Made by a program: the position numbers and the translations under genes. This document shows positions 32,251-44,762 of a stretch of 64,000 nt of DNA, piece after piece. Origin of the DNA: Dipteris shenzhenensis (taxonomy: Eukaryota; Polypodiophyta; Polypodiopsida; Gleicheniales); NCBI GenBank assembly GCA_047967505.1, contig CM106539.1. One strand, written 5' to 3'. Position 1 is the stretch's first letter. Each line of letters opens with the position of its first letter. The notes beneath the pieces were generated by a model. It was given only the letters and a program-made list of their open reading frames with translations. It was not told the DNA's origin and did not search any database.

Positions 32251-33970
32251 ATAAGGCATCACCACCTATCATGCAAATTGCTTGGTAATGCATCCAACTT
32301 TACCTTGTAGTTTGTGCTTTCAACTCGCTTAGTATCCGCAATGCTAGAGATAAATGCTACATGAAAATCTTAGCTACTCCTCATACACTAGATTGCCCTC
32401 AGCATACTTTTCTCTCTAACTGCTCTAAAGAAGAATACCGACAGTGTGTCACCTTCTTGAAGCCACTTTGAACCTTAGCTGCACCCAGCCTAGCATTCTC
32501 TATAGCTCTCAAGAAAAGCTCAACTGAGGAAAGCAATGAAGGAAAAATAGGATCAAATGGATTCTAAGAAATAGTCAACAACAATAAAAAACTCATGCAA
32601 ACCGTCACCTTCCCCTATCTCCTCATTGTTCTTACTCTCTCTCTCCCAAAATCTTTAGCAATCTTAGTAACCATTTCAATACAAGCACTCCATCTACTTC
32701 TGAAGTCTTGAATGGCATACTTCCTCCTCCTTCCAAGCATGATGAGGCTCTATATCAATGCTATCAATTCAAGAAAGAATCTGTTAAACTTGAATGAAAT
32801 CGGGCCTTATTTAGTCTATGCTAACATCTACAAGTCAAACTTCATAAATAGTAGTAGAAAGTGATAAGAAGAAACTGTTTCCATCAAGATATTGCCCTCT
32901 AGTTCAGGTTTGTTTGATTCATCACTGTGGAGGAACTGAAGTCATGAGCTGGACGATATAGCAATAGCGTAGACGGCGAATATGAAGCTCTTTAGCTTGC
33001 AAGAATGGTTGACAACATGACTAGAAGGGAACAAAATTTGTTGTTGGAATCTATGAACTACCCGAAACGTCTCAGCCAGTCTTTCAGTTACTTGGTAGTG
33101 GTGCACGTAATCATGCAAAGAACTCTCTATATTTTATTGAAAAATATAACGATGACTTTTGTTTTTTCTTCATCTAAGTACTATGTATTTTGCTATATTT
33201 TCATGCTATATAGTGGAAAAAGCTAGATTTCACCCACATACACTTTGAAAAGATGCCAAACTAAAATATTAGTCAAACATTCAACTTTCCAAGACTTATG
33301 GCTCAATGGAAATGATCAAACACAATCAAAATACAGTAAACTGATCTTGAGAAATAAAAGCCACAATTGCATGCTTACTAATCAATTGTCAAAGTCCAAA
33401 GATATGAAGGAAAGTCTTACAAACACAGATTGAAATTGGAGGATGAAATTTGACCAGCAAGAGCAAGCAACTTTTAGAGGGCTTTCTAAGGGAAATGAAT
33501 CATGATTTGTGGCCAAGATCCAGTAGCAAAGAAAGGCAGAATAGATGCAGAGGTCAACAGAGAGAACACCATCAAATCTAGCCAAACATTCATCAAATGT
33601 GCCCTGAATACTAAAGCAAGAGAGCTCAAATTTCAACTAGAGGTTCCTCACATTGTTGCCCAGCCACAAATAAGAGGACTTTTGGTTTGATGTCCTGTAG
33701 TAGTAGGATAATGAATAACAAAGAAAATTGGTGATATTTTTTTAAAATGCAACTTCTTGGAGTAAAATGTCAAGGCATGGACTAGTATAGATAGTCGTCC
33801 TGGTGTGGGGAAGATCCAGTTGCAAGGGATCAATGCATGGTGTAATTTAGCTCCCTAATTTTGCCCCCAAGGTCTAGATCAAATTGGGAAAAATGCGTGA
33901 AGGTGGAGGAGGATGAAAGTGATGAAGAAGATGAAGCTAAGGGTTAGGGTAGGCTCATGGAGGCTCAATG
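32250..33970. other. Unassigned stretch next to an LTR
   Basis: No recognisable gene. Its right end adjoins a primer-binding-like site, so part may be decayed internal sequence of the retroelement whose LTR lies at 33986-34302. Confidence 0.4.
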
Positions 33971-33971
33971 G

Positions 33972-33983
33972 GCTCTGATTCCA
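33972..33983 (-). other. Primer-binding-site remnant
   Basis: On the minus strand TGGAATCAGAGC, one base off the usual copia site TGGTATCAGAGC (initiator tRNA-Met). It lies two bases inside the LTR end. Confidence 0.6.
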
Positions 33984-33985
33984 CA

Positions 33986-34302
33986 TGTTGTAGAATCAAT
34001 GGAAACATGGTGTGGACAAAAGATGAAGAAAAACTATGTTTATTCATATGAGAGATGGCCAATATACAAGCACACGTGACATCCATGTATGACATCATAT
34101 GTGAGATTAGTAGAGCATCTAGATCCACAGATTTCTCCCAATATCTCTCAATTACACGTACTAATTGACACATCGTCAGTCACACCTATTTCAAGCATAC
34201 CTACACACACATGTGTTCAAACACTCACTCATGTGATCACACTCATAAATCATAGACCTTGTAACCTTTGGTATGATCCCATTACATCAATTTGTCCCAA
34301 CA
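33986..34302 (-). repeat. LTR of a copia-like retroelement
   Basis: 317 bp that begins TGTTG and ends CAACA in either orientation (plus-strand start TGTTGTAGAATC, end TTTGTCCCAACA). The primer-site remnant at 33972-33983 sets the orientation as minus. No matching second LTR is evident. Confidence 0.65.
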
Positions 34303-37300
34303 AGAAATATGTATATTTTCTAGTACGCTACAATTTGACGCTTGGAAATTTGTAGTGAAATAATAGTTTGAAATTTAAGGAAAACACACTTTGGAACCCC
34401 TCAGGAATTTCCCTCATAGCTTCACGGCTCTCATTGTTGCTGTATTGGTGCACATGTCTCCTCTTTCCTTGTGCTTTTACATGTGGGACCACACTTGAGC
34501 CTTCCATACACCACACAATTATATGCCTTCTTATCAATTATCCTCAGCTTTGTGTCTCCAAGACATCCCATCCAAAGGCAAGAGATTATACATGATAAAC
34601 ATGCTTTTAGGGTTAAAATACCTAGCCTCATACCTGACACTTAAGGAGAGGAAACCAAGGCGCATATGATTGGTCAGAGTGCCCCTCCAATGTGTAACAT
34701 TGATATTGAGGCTATGGTCATAAAATTATGAACTAGAAGTCTTCAATGCTAAAGAGTGATAGACCATCTCATCATTTCCTTCACACTTACTGAAGGCCTT
34801 TTGAATTAGTCCTACACAAACTAGTAATGTTGCATAACAGTGTGAAGATCCTTTGTGCAGAGTACAAAAAGAGCATATCTAATGCTATTGTGCCATAGTA
34901 GAGGCACCTAAGTTTCATGAAGCACAAAGTTCAAAAGCTGAAAAGGGCACACCTTGATAACATGAAGGTCTACTGATTGATTGAGTCATTCTTGCTTCAA
35001 GTCATAGCCAGATTTAAACATGAAATGTAATGGTATGCTCGAAAGGGTATGGCCGTATTAATTCCCTTGAAGTTCTTCATCAAATGTAGGAGGAAGTAGT
35101 GATCCAAGGTAAAATAACGATTGGCCACATTCTTTTAATGCACGCCAGTGAAGGCAAGCAAATTCATGGTTGCATTATGAACTCTAAACTTTAGTCATAT
35201 GTTATTGTGGGACTCCTTTCATAAGTATGTACGGGAACTGTAAAGTCCTAAGGTGTTTTCCCTAACATACTGAAGAAACATCTAGACCACTTTGTTACTG
35301 TAGTTTTTTGTATTATCCTTGATTTTTGAAAATAAAATCATGATTCTCATCAACACACAATACTTTAAAATTGGAAGCATTGTTTTCAATGACAAGATGA
35401 AGTCTCACAACATATTTTTATGTAGGATCATTAGAACATAATTTGTCTTTTGAACGTGGGAGAAATGATTGTGTGTCATACCTCTTTGCTAATATTTGTA
35501 GTCTTAGTAGGCGGCTGCCAAAATTGAGCTATCAAAATAGCAAGGAGCCATGACAATGTGCCAATTAGAGTGGGGGAGGAGTGGGGTTAGAGCACTTTGC
35601 CTACTAATTGGAAACATTGAAAGATACTTTTTATCATGCGATCACTTCCACAAGTCAAAGTATCAAGACATTGATTTCATGTTTGAAAAGATTTTTGAAA
35701 AGATTGTGTGTTCTCATTCCTAAACGAGTGAGTTGGTGTCATATTTTTCTACTTGATTATTATGGATTCCTTTTACCCCTAGACCATAGTCACTTGTATG
35801 AAGAAATAAACATCCTAGGAATTGGGGGTAAGGGGATGTTATTAGTTCTTTCCTTAGAGACTTTATCGGTCATACTTAGAAAATGAATTGAAAGATTCAA
35901 AAGTAAAACAATGTAAGTATTTGGCAAAAGTACCTAGATGAGTTTTTCTCTTGATGTAGATTTCATATCGATTTTCAATATTGTGTGTAGAGTAGATTAT
36001 GTGAAAAGGCTAGATCTTTAATGAAATCAAGTAACCACTCCAAGGAATAATTATTGTAGAGAGGATATAGTTTTGAACACTCTGAGAAGAGGTTGAATTC
36101 AGCCTTCGAGAGTGATTTCTTCGGGCAGATTGTGTGATGCATCACAATCTTTGTTCATGTACTCTTGCACTTTGTAGCTTAATTCTCTCTCAAAAGTACA
36201 AACAATTTCTTAGAAGCATGTTTGGAAAGAAAAAAATATGTTTTCCAAACACATTGTAGATGAAGATAGTCATGACCTACGAATCAAAGACACAATCATT
36301 AATTAAGGGATGTAGGACCTACAAACCACGAAGTGCTTGACATGTTTTCCAAGATAATTTCTTTTGATTGATTGGTTCTGTGTTTGTGTAGGCCATTGAG
36401 GAGAGACTCTTTATCAGCGTGGTGATTGGTTGGTAGCCCAAAACGAAATTATAATAGAGGTGAAAACATAATAGCTTTTCTTTCTCTCCTTAATCTTTCA
36501 CCTTGTGGCACATTCTTGCCCTCAACATTGCTATCGATTAGTTGATTATGTTTCTTTTTTGCTTTTTTTCTTTAGTTATGTTTGACATGGTCTCATATTT
36601 CTACATAACATATCAATATCTCAACTTTTTGCTCCTTGATATTAGATGGCTATTAGACATCCACATAGTGCCGTATTTGGTCTTTCGGCATAATATGCTG
36701 ATCATTTGATTCGTCATATACTAATGAGTCATTCTTTGGACCATACATGTGTGTATGGTGCTTGTCTTTCTGCACTAGGTCGTATCACTTGGTTATAAGT
36801 GTGGTTCGATAAGTAAGTCTACATTTTGACATTTGATCATAATACTTGACTTTCAATGTCGTTATAAGAGCTCCTTCTCCTTCTTTTCAAGTTATAATGA
36901 CTTTGGAAGGTGGTGAATTGCTTGGTGGTTTGTGTGTTCTTTGGGTTGCAAAATCGGCAAGAGCAGCAAGAGCTCAAGGAATGTCACAATAGTTGTTGTT
37001 AATATCTTGTCTCTATCTTGTGAAGAAATCCATAAGGCTACTCTATCTTCTCCAAAGCTCCTCCATCTTCTATAAAGATGTTCAATCTGTCCAAGGTTCT
37101 ACTCATCCTCTGTAGGCTTCTTGATCCTCTACATAATCCTCTCTATTGGCTTCTCTCAGCTCTTGTTGCTGATTGCCCACAGGTTGCTCCTTTTATGGCA
37201 ATTGCATTTTCGTGGAATCTCTTATTATTACTACCTTCTCTTAGAGTTGAACTCAGTTTTAGGTGTTGAGATGTCAGAGTAGCTCATTCGTGCTAGGCTT

Positions 37301-38350
37301 CAAAAGACTTTATGGTTTTCAATCTTGTAGGTGATAGCGTAGTTGTTTTAGATGTGAGTTTGGACATGTTTCTAGATTCATCTCTTAGAAAATCAGGCAT
37401 GTACCACTCTTGAGCTTGATAGCATGCTAGAATGCAATAATTCCTAATTGATTATCTACCCTATGGAGTGGAACAAATGCAAACCAAATGAAGGACTTTG
37501 AACCAAAGGAGAGTCCTAAGTAGGTCTAACTTGTATGAACATGTCACTCACAAGAACACTTAGATCAAAGACAAAGAACTATCAATCTCATGAAATAGTA
37601 CCTCACACACGTACTCATACGTGCAACAAACTTGCTACTAAAATAACTTAGTTTGAAGCTTGAAGATACCTTTCAAATCTACCTTATACCCTACTCAACT
37701 ACGTGATCTCAGTGGCATCTTTGAAAGTATAGCACTGCCCCAATGGGGTCATATTATAGGAGAGAAGCTAGTCTTTCCCCTCCCTCCAAATCTAGTCCTC
37801 GAGGCCTCATTGGCTGGTTGACCTAGTCTATTAGATAACTAGTCAGGCTTCCAAGTTGGCTTGTAGTAGGTGTTTTTGGAGTGTATGTGGTGACCTCCCC
37901 ATTTGTGAGCCCTCAAAGCAAACGGGAGGTGCACTTGTGTATGTTACATGACATGTTAGCATTGATTTAGGATGCCACAAGGGTTGATCTGAGGTGGAAC
38001 ATACGGTTGCCACATGGACAACACATTGGTTGTCATGTGGGCAGCATACAAATAAAGAAAACACATTGGTTTTCATGTGGGCAACATACAAATAAAGAAA
38101 ACACAAGAAAATGGGTTGCCACATGGGCAGCATGTAGGTTGCCATGTGGGTAGACCGTAGTATAATTATAAGAATACATGGACATATTTAGAGCTCTTGG
38201 TGGAGAGATCCTATACAGAGTAGACATGGGGCAATGGTCAAAGCAGTTTGGAGGAGATGAAGATGCTTGGAGGATGCTTGGAACATGGCGATAGCATCCA
38301 AGGTGCATATGTAGGTCTGTGTGGTCATTTTGGAGCAAATACGATGAGGC
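34303..38350. other. Unassigned 4-kb stretch
   Basis: Only scattered frames under 105 codons, with no motif I can name. Between 37980 and 38160 a word built on GGTTGCCACATG/GGTTTTCATGTG and GGGCAGCATA is repeated four or five times. Confidence 0.5.
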
Positions 38351-38359
38351 ATAGCAGCA

Positions 38360-38415
<56 letters not shown>
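38360..38415 (+). repeat. (GA)n microsatellite
   Basis: Uninterrupted AG dinucleotides for about 55 bp. Confidence 0.95.
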
Positions 38416-38417
<2 letters not shown>

Positions 38418-38429
38418 CATCTTCACCAT

Positions 38430-38790
38430 AGATGCTATAATCAAGCTTCATAATTTCTTGTGCTTCCTCAAACATACTAGGGATCTTCAATCCTTGCATA
38501 TAAGGCCTTCAACGTTGCATTGTTGTAATTTTCTTCTAGCCATGACATCTATGAGATATTTGAAAGCTGTCCATGTGCCCCACCCAAGGACTAGTCAAGG
38601 GAATGGTTCCTGGTCCCTATGCGATTTTGTATATTCATATATTGTATGCGATTTGCAAACTTGCACATAGTTTTACTGTGAGACAGAAGGTTATGCTAGC
38701 TCTAAAGTGCAAGCATGCTAAAGGCACAACATAAGCTAGTTAATGAAATGCTTTAACATCAATTGTTGCTAGAGTAGATAAATAGTATGC
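38430..38790 (+). repeat. Dispersed LTR-like repeat, copy 1
   Basis: Matches the reverse complement of 53166-53620 over most of its length, including AAGGCCTTCAACGTTGCATT, GTGCCCCACCCAAGGACTAG and the block around TTACTGTGAGACAGAAGG. A shorter relative is at 39450-39560 (AGCCAAGGGATTGGTTCC). Probably a retroelement LTR fragment. It lacks an internal stretch of roughly 140 bp that copy 2 has. Confidence 0.75.
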
Positions 38791-38799
38791 ACAAGAGAG

Positions 38800-41700
38800 A
38801 GATGGAGACCACAAAAAAGAGCTAAAAAAGATTGCATAATTTGAAGGCCAAGGTGATGGAGGACACGAAGAGGATGCTATTAGGTGATGCCTAAACTCAT
38901 GTCATGTGCTTGTCAACTTTGTGAATGGGAGTCTGATGCATTGCTTTGAGTTGAATCCCTCATTGGTAATGTCCAATCTTATGGTTTGGGCAATTGTGTG
39001 CTACAATACCAACATTTACATACAATCTCAGTGCATCACGGATGAAACAATGGGATGCAATATGAACTTCATAGAAAAATAAAGTCCTACAATCTAACAA
39101 GAAGAACCTAATGATTGAAGTTGCGAGAAGATGCTAGCATTAATGTTTGGAATGGCAGAGGTGCGAGCTGAGTAAGATGAGGATGGAGGCATCAGAGTCT
39201 TAAAGAGAGAGGTGCCAAGAGTCATAGGCTCGAATTCGCACATTCTCCATTGTTGCAATCGGCACCTCTTGTTCGTATATGTAGGTTTAAATAACACATA
39301 TGATGTAGATATCTTATATTTTGAAAATTTAATATTGCCTCCAAGCGACTTCAAAGTAGTGATGTATCTCTCACATAAGGAGCTTTAAAATTACTTCATG
39401 GAAAACAAAAATATTTACATTATGGGTGATATAGACATATTACACTAAGTGACCCCCCTGAGCCCAGTGCTTAGCCAAGGGATTGGTTCCTGGCCCCTAC
39501 GCTCACAAGGCGATGGGACTAGATGGGACCAATCTAAGGTTAGGTTCTTGGACTCTTTCAAAGAGAGAGATAACGGCTTTTTATTTCCTACATAGGAAGC
39601 ATGCCTGTTTGATTTAAAGTCCACTCTAGCATTCACATAGTTACAACACCTCTCATACTTATGCATTGCATTGAAATAAAGTGTTAGAGATAGACTTTAC
39701 GATAACCATTCACATGAGGTTCAAATGTGCCACATGGTAGTAGTAAAGATAGATCTCTATCCCTTCTCTTAATCCCCATTCAGTGCTTGTTGGCCAAGGG
39801 ATTGGTTCTTGGCATGATGGGACACTTCTAAGGTCACGTTCGTGGACTCTTTCAAAGAGAGAGGTAGCTTGAAGAATTTTCTTTTCAATGGATTGAAGGA
39901 TATTCATTATACTTGAATAATTTTATGCTTTGCATAATTTTATAGTATGTTAAATGTTAGCTATTTCAGATGATGATTTTGGTAAGGTTTTGGAAGAAGA
40001 TGAGTTTTTGAAGGAGATGGTGCACTGTTGTCCTGATGGCTTTGATAGTTCTATGGATCGATTTGGTGGTGGCGGAGGTTCGGTTACGTATTGCATTTCT
40101 GGTTTATTTAAGGATTGTGTTTTCCATTTCCATGCTGGATCTCCGGTTGTGAATGGTGAATGGGGGATATTTTTCTTGATTTGATGTGGTGGACGGAGTT
40201 TTAGTTAGTTGTGACCAACTACTTTAGTAGTTTTTGGTCAATTTTGGTTGTTGTGTCCGATTTGCCAAAATGGCAGTTGTAATGGAATATTTGGCTATTG
40301 TAATGGAAGATGTTACCTGTTGTTGCAGGTAACTCTTTGCGAAAGTATTTAATTTGCAATATGTTTATTTTTGATTGGTTACTTTAACTTGAATGCGATT
40401 ACGTGTCAATTGGAAGTTGATTCTGCTAAATTTTTTCTTGTTGGGAATGCTTAAGCGTGCATCTAGTATTTCTTTGTTTTCCAGCGGTGCTGTTTGAATT
40501 TTTTATGTATATTCTGAGGTAGAGTTGGATTAAATCGGACGGCTGTGATTGATCTGCCGTCGACCTCGGACCTTGACGGGAACATGTTGGACGCGTGCAA
40601 GAGGAATAGTCTTCCAGGGAACTTGCCGTGTTTGCCAAGCTTTTGTCCCTTGCATCATATATTTCATTACCTACGACGCATATCTTCCACAGCTATACCT
40701 TCTTATACTTTTACGCTCCGCCAAAGCTGAATTCCGTGCACTACCTCTAGCCCACACAAATTCATAGAATCTCCCTCGACCATGACTGCTGCTCACTGTC
40801 ACTTGAGGCCTCCCCGATCATGCTTGAGGCTGTTCTTAAAATTTCTATCTTCATGCTTTAGGTGCTCTGACACTACTAATGAGTGCGCGCTCGAGAGAAA
40901 CTTACTAAAGAAATCCGTTTTTGAAGCGGCGGAGTCCTTCAATCCGAATGACAAAGAGCTGATGGATGCCCTTCGATACTTATCTCGTGGAAAGCCTCCA
41001 CTCGTAATGTAAGATCCGGAGTCCAATTGTTTGAAGTTAATTCTTAAATGGTAAATGCTGGTCTTCAAATCCCAGCTTCGGCTACGTATATGAGAGGCCA
41101 AGCTCTGCCGCTATGGACACATCGCGCTTTGGAGATCTTAGTCGTGAAGCATATGCTTTATGTGGCCATATCGAATATGTATGAAATGCCTTAAGGGCGA
41201 TTAGCATTTCTTACGAGACGGGCGATTGAGAACACAATGTAACACGCTTTCTACAAAAGAATCGATATTCTTTTGTAAACGATACCATTTTGTGCTGTTT
41301 TCGACTCAATACCCATTACTCATCTTACTTCTTGACTCTACCTTTTTCTCACCAAGATACGGTTTATACGTTTTATCTCCTCCCCTCTTCACGATCCCAA
41401 GTGCAATGATGAGAGGCTCTTCTTAGAGCTATATGGAAGCCTTGAAGGTTAGTCTCTCCTAGGTAGAAACCAAAGTCCTTATAATTAGGAGCATATGAAC
41501 TTTTGTCTTTGCATAAGTCTATTAGTAGTGGTGCGCTTGAGTATGGATAAAAAAGGTCCACACACAATTAGAATGTCACATAAAGTTTCTTTAATTGGGG
41601 GCATGTGACAAAAAATGCAAAGTAAAGGTTAAGCCCTCCTCTAGCTAGGCATCCCTTCATATCTTTTGATAGTGTCTAATCTTTACTATGAGATAGAAAG

Positions 41701-42099
41701 CTCCATGACCTAATGTGTGAGTCTTTAGTAGCATGGCCTCCTTAAAGGTAGTGCTATAATGAAGGATCAAAACTCTTTTGTGAAGTTCCACATGTAATGC
41801 TAATTTTTTTTGTATGTGGAGATCATCCTATTAAAATTGCCTTTTAATAGGCCAACACCCTTTTTTAAAAAAAATTCTTTATCTTTTGCATCCAAAAGCA
41901 CTTGCTTAACGACTATACTTGGAGGCAATCCCACACACATTTGTACATTCTTGTTTAACTAGCTACAATTGCTAGTAAGTATATTTTTCCATAAAGACAT
42001 GTTTATAAAAGGTAACAGATAATAGTGCTCTATGTTTTCAATGTCTTTCAAGGTTCTTGCAAGCTTGTGAGCACGTTTTTTTCCTTTTGGGGGGGGACG

Positions 42100-42140
<41 letters not shown>

Positions 42141-42240
42141 ATCTTCAGAGATTCACAAGATGGTTTCTATACTAAGCATCCTACAAAGGATTCTTTCATG
42201 GTAGTGTGATATGAGAAGGTACGTGCATATACATATCTAC
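38800..42240. other. Unassigned stretch with small repeats
   Basis: No confident gene. Related repeats lie at 39450-39560 and 39775-39870 (both with CCAAGGGATTGGTTC and GGACTCTTTCAAAGAGAGAG). Two short plus-strand frames, 39954-40184 (76 codons) and 40782-41012 (76 codons), have no recognisable domain. A (GA)n run is at 42100-42138. Confidence 0.5.
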
Positions 42241-42255
42241 ATTTGCCAGATGCAA

Positions 42256-43366
42256 GAAACGAAAGCGAGTCTAGGAAGATCCAGAAAAGCAACCAAAGAG
42301 AATAAGAGTAATGAATGAAGATGTTATGCTAAAATCAATGCAATCTACATGTTGTTAGCGTAGATGTATGTGCTCAATTAACTTACATGACATCAAGGGC
42401 TCTAGAGAACATGTCTGGCAAATGAGAGGGAGTAAAAGAAATAAATACCTACTCACGAGACTCTCTTGCTTTCTTGTAAATGACGCGAAAAGGCGAAGTC
42501 CAAGAGAATAGATAAAGCCTCTTATAAATGGAAAAACTATTTGCAACAATCCATATCGCATTATTACAGGATTATCACATGGCATATATTGGGATTTGGC
42601 TAATAAAGCAAAGTATGGAGTAAAATCTAGCATTCATGGAAACATAGGAATCCCAAAACAAGAGCCTCAACGGTTGTAGCAACAACTATTTTGAAACACT
42701 ATAGTCATGAAAATGCTTTAACTCAACCCCATCTATTTGAAATGCATCTTTCAATAGGTTTAACAAAAAAAGAAGTATTTAACTCTATTGGAGAAACACT
42801 GAGGCAAAGAGGGCATGCTATGGCATCTTTTCATACTTTTTGTATACTCTTTGCAAGAAGATATTTAGACAGGTTAAAATCCTAAAGAGGCAAAAAATGT
42901 CAAAGTGTAGTGTCAGTGATAATCTAAAGCAAGCACTTGAGAGTGCAACGTCTCCACAACAAAGAGAATCATACCAAAAAAGGAGAGAATTTCATCATGG
43001 ACTTATTCGGCATTGTAGACTAAAATATACATTTTGGAAGGAGCAAGCTATTTCTCATCCAAATGAGTACCGTTGTAACATCTGTTATGAAGTCAATTCA
43101 GAGTGTACATGCAGAAACAGGTCACCTACTACCAAATTTGAGATATAGACAAACAATTGCGGATGAGAGAATAAGAATGTACTCTTCTTTGCATTTTGCT
43201 CAATGCTAATCACTCATCAAATCTTTGATGAGATGAGATTAAAGTTGGGTTTTTGTTGGTTGGACACACACATGAGGATATCATCATATTTTTAGCACAG
43301 TCTTAAGAGAGCTAAAACATAGCGACATGGAGACGATGGATGACTTCATAAGAAAATGTGGAGTGT
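42256..43366 (+). pseudogene. Truncated second copy of the outer-type DUF7869 transposase
   Basis: Closely similar at DNA level to about 25458-26735. It starts at GATCCAGAAAAGCAACC and ends at GGATGACTTCATAAGAAAAT. About 180 bp is deleted after the codons for HPNEY, removing the first catalytic Asp. Several stops and indels follow, and the second Asp motif reads AATTGCGGATGAGAG. Neither terminus of an element is seen. It shows the outer family has more than one copy, and near 42318 it preserves the frame that the copy at 24244 has lost. Confidence 0.85.
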
Positions 43367-43399
43367 GTGTGTGTGTAGATAACTATTAGTATAGACTAG

Positions 43400-44230
43400 G
43401 CTTAGGCTAAATGAGAAGTAGTATAGGACAAGAGAAAAGGCCGCAAAGAACAAGTGAACTATAAAAAAGCGCAGAATGTCAACCTCATGTAAACATGAAA
43501 CGTTTACAAAACATTGTGAGTGCGAAGCAGTGATAAATAGATACTCAAATTAACGACACTGCATGCCAAAGTTGCCCTAGCGCATATGCGAGTGTTTCCA
43601 GTTATCACGTGTTTGAGTCGACACACTTCACCTTTGTTGCTAATACAAGAGCAAAGTCTAAAGACACACACAGAGTAACCCAACATAAAGCAACGAGAGA
43701 AAAGCACAAGGTAAAGGGATGCCCACAAGCAATGAAGACAAGGCTATGGCTTCAGCTAGGGTTTTCAATGTATCATTGATAACTCCTAGTTGTGTTCCTA
43801 CAAATGCTCATTCGTAGAGGGCTTCTCTACTAATTAATGTAACAAATGCTCATTAATAGAGGGCTTCTCTACTAATTCCTCCCAGCCATGGTTTCCAGTG
43901 ATCCTCTATCTCATGAGTCTTGTTTCCTTTTTCATCACCATGGAGCTCTCTCTATGGAAACCTCCCCTTAGCCCAATGCTTGCAAAGTGGCCCCCTCCCT
44001 TGGTGCCATGTGTCCCACAAGGGACCTCACCCTTCTAGCCCTCTCATGACCCTTTCCACCTCTTAACTAATGTCTAGGCCTAGGCGTGACCCTAGACCCA
44101 AACCCTCTAGGCCTCATAATATGCAAGCACCGTCAAGCCCTCTGCTTAACCTTTTAGTACCTTTGATTTTTTTTTTTGGGCAGAAATTTTTTTTGTTATA
44201 TTAGGATATCATCATCATCATAAGTATTTA
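43400..44230. other. Unassigned stretch
   Basis: No recognisable gene. A 39-bp unit (ACAAATGCTCATT...GGGCTTCTCTACTAATT) is duplicated at about 43800-43880. Confidence 0.5.
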
Positions 44231-44282
44231 CATGTTCTTTGGCAAAGAACAACCAGCCCCCATGGAGAGAGTTTCATGCGGA

Positions 44283-44352
44283 AACTTAAGCATAAGCTCA
44301 TGCTCATGCATGAGCATAAGCATGAGCTTATGCTTATGCTTATGCTTATGCG
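44283..44352. repeat. GCATAAGC/GCTTATGC hairpin repeat
   Basis: Alternating GCATAAGC, TCATGC and GCTTATGC words form an inverted repeat with 14-bp perfect arms (GCATAAGCTCATGC). Confidence 0.8.
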
Positions 44353-44399
44353 GTGTCGTCGTGCTCGGAGAGAGGTATCTCGGTGGCGAGTCATCTCAT

Positions 44400-44740
44400 G
44401 TAAGAAAGCGGCTAGGCATCTCTGATCCGTGAACTACAGCATGTGTGGGAGGGAGCCGAATCCATTGCGGAAGAGGCAGTGGTATCGGCCTCGAATGGCA
44501 TAATAGATAGGACATCTGAAAGCAAAGGGCTCCTCCGACTCGATCTCCTGCAAGTCACAAAGTGGGAAAAGGCGGTCCTCTCATGAGATACCCTCTGCGC
44601 GTCCGCTCTGGATCCGTAATCGGTGTGACGAGACCCTAAACTGACCGAGGGAGATCCAGAGAACCGGTGGAAGATAGCTTCATTGAACAGCGTTGCCAGG
44701 ATGGGGGCTAGAGTTTTGATGCCATAGGCAACAAACTCTA
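44400..44740 (-). pseudogene. LINE C-terminal fragment
   Basis: Minus-strand translation, crossing frames, gives LFPLCDLQEIESEEPFAFRC, then PIYYAIRGRYHCLF and, after a stop, FTDQRCLAAFL. This CxxC..HFxxxCPxY pattern is the zinc-knuckle tail of plant LINEs. It differs from the neighbouring LINE's tail, so it is a separate insertion. Confidence 0.55.
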
Positions 44741-44762
44741 TGCATAGGCCCTCATGTTCCAA

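Noticed and set aside
38188-38670. Open frames of 100-140 codons around the (GA)n run
   Set aside because: They depend on the microsatellite for length and have no domain.
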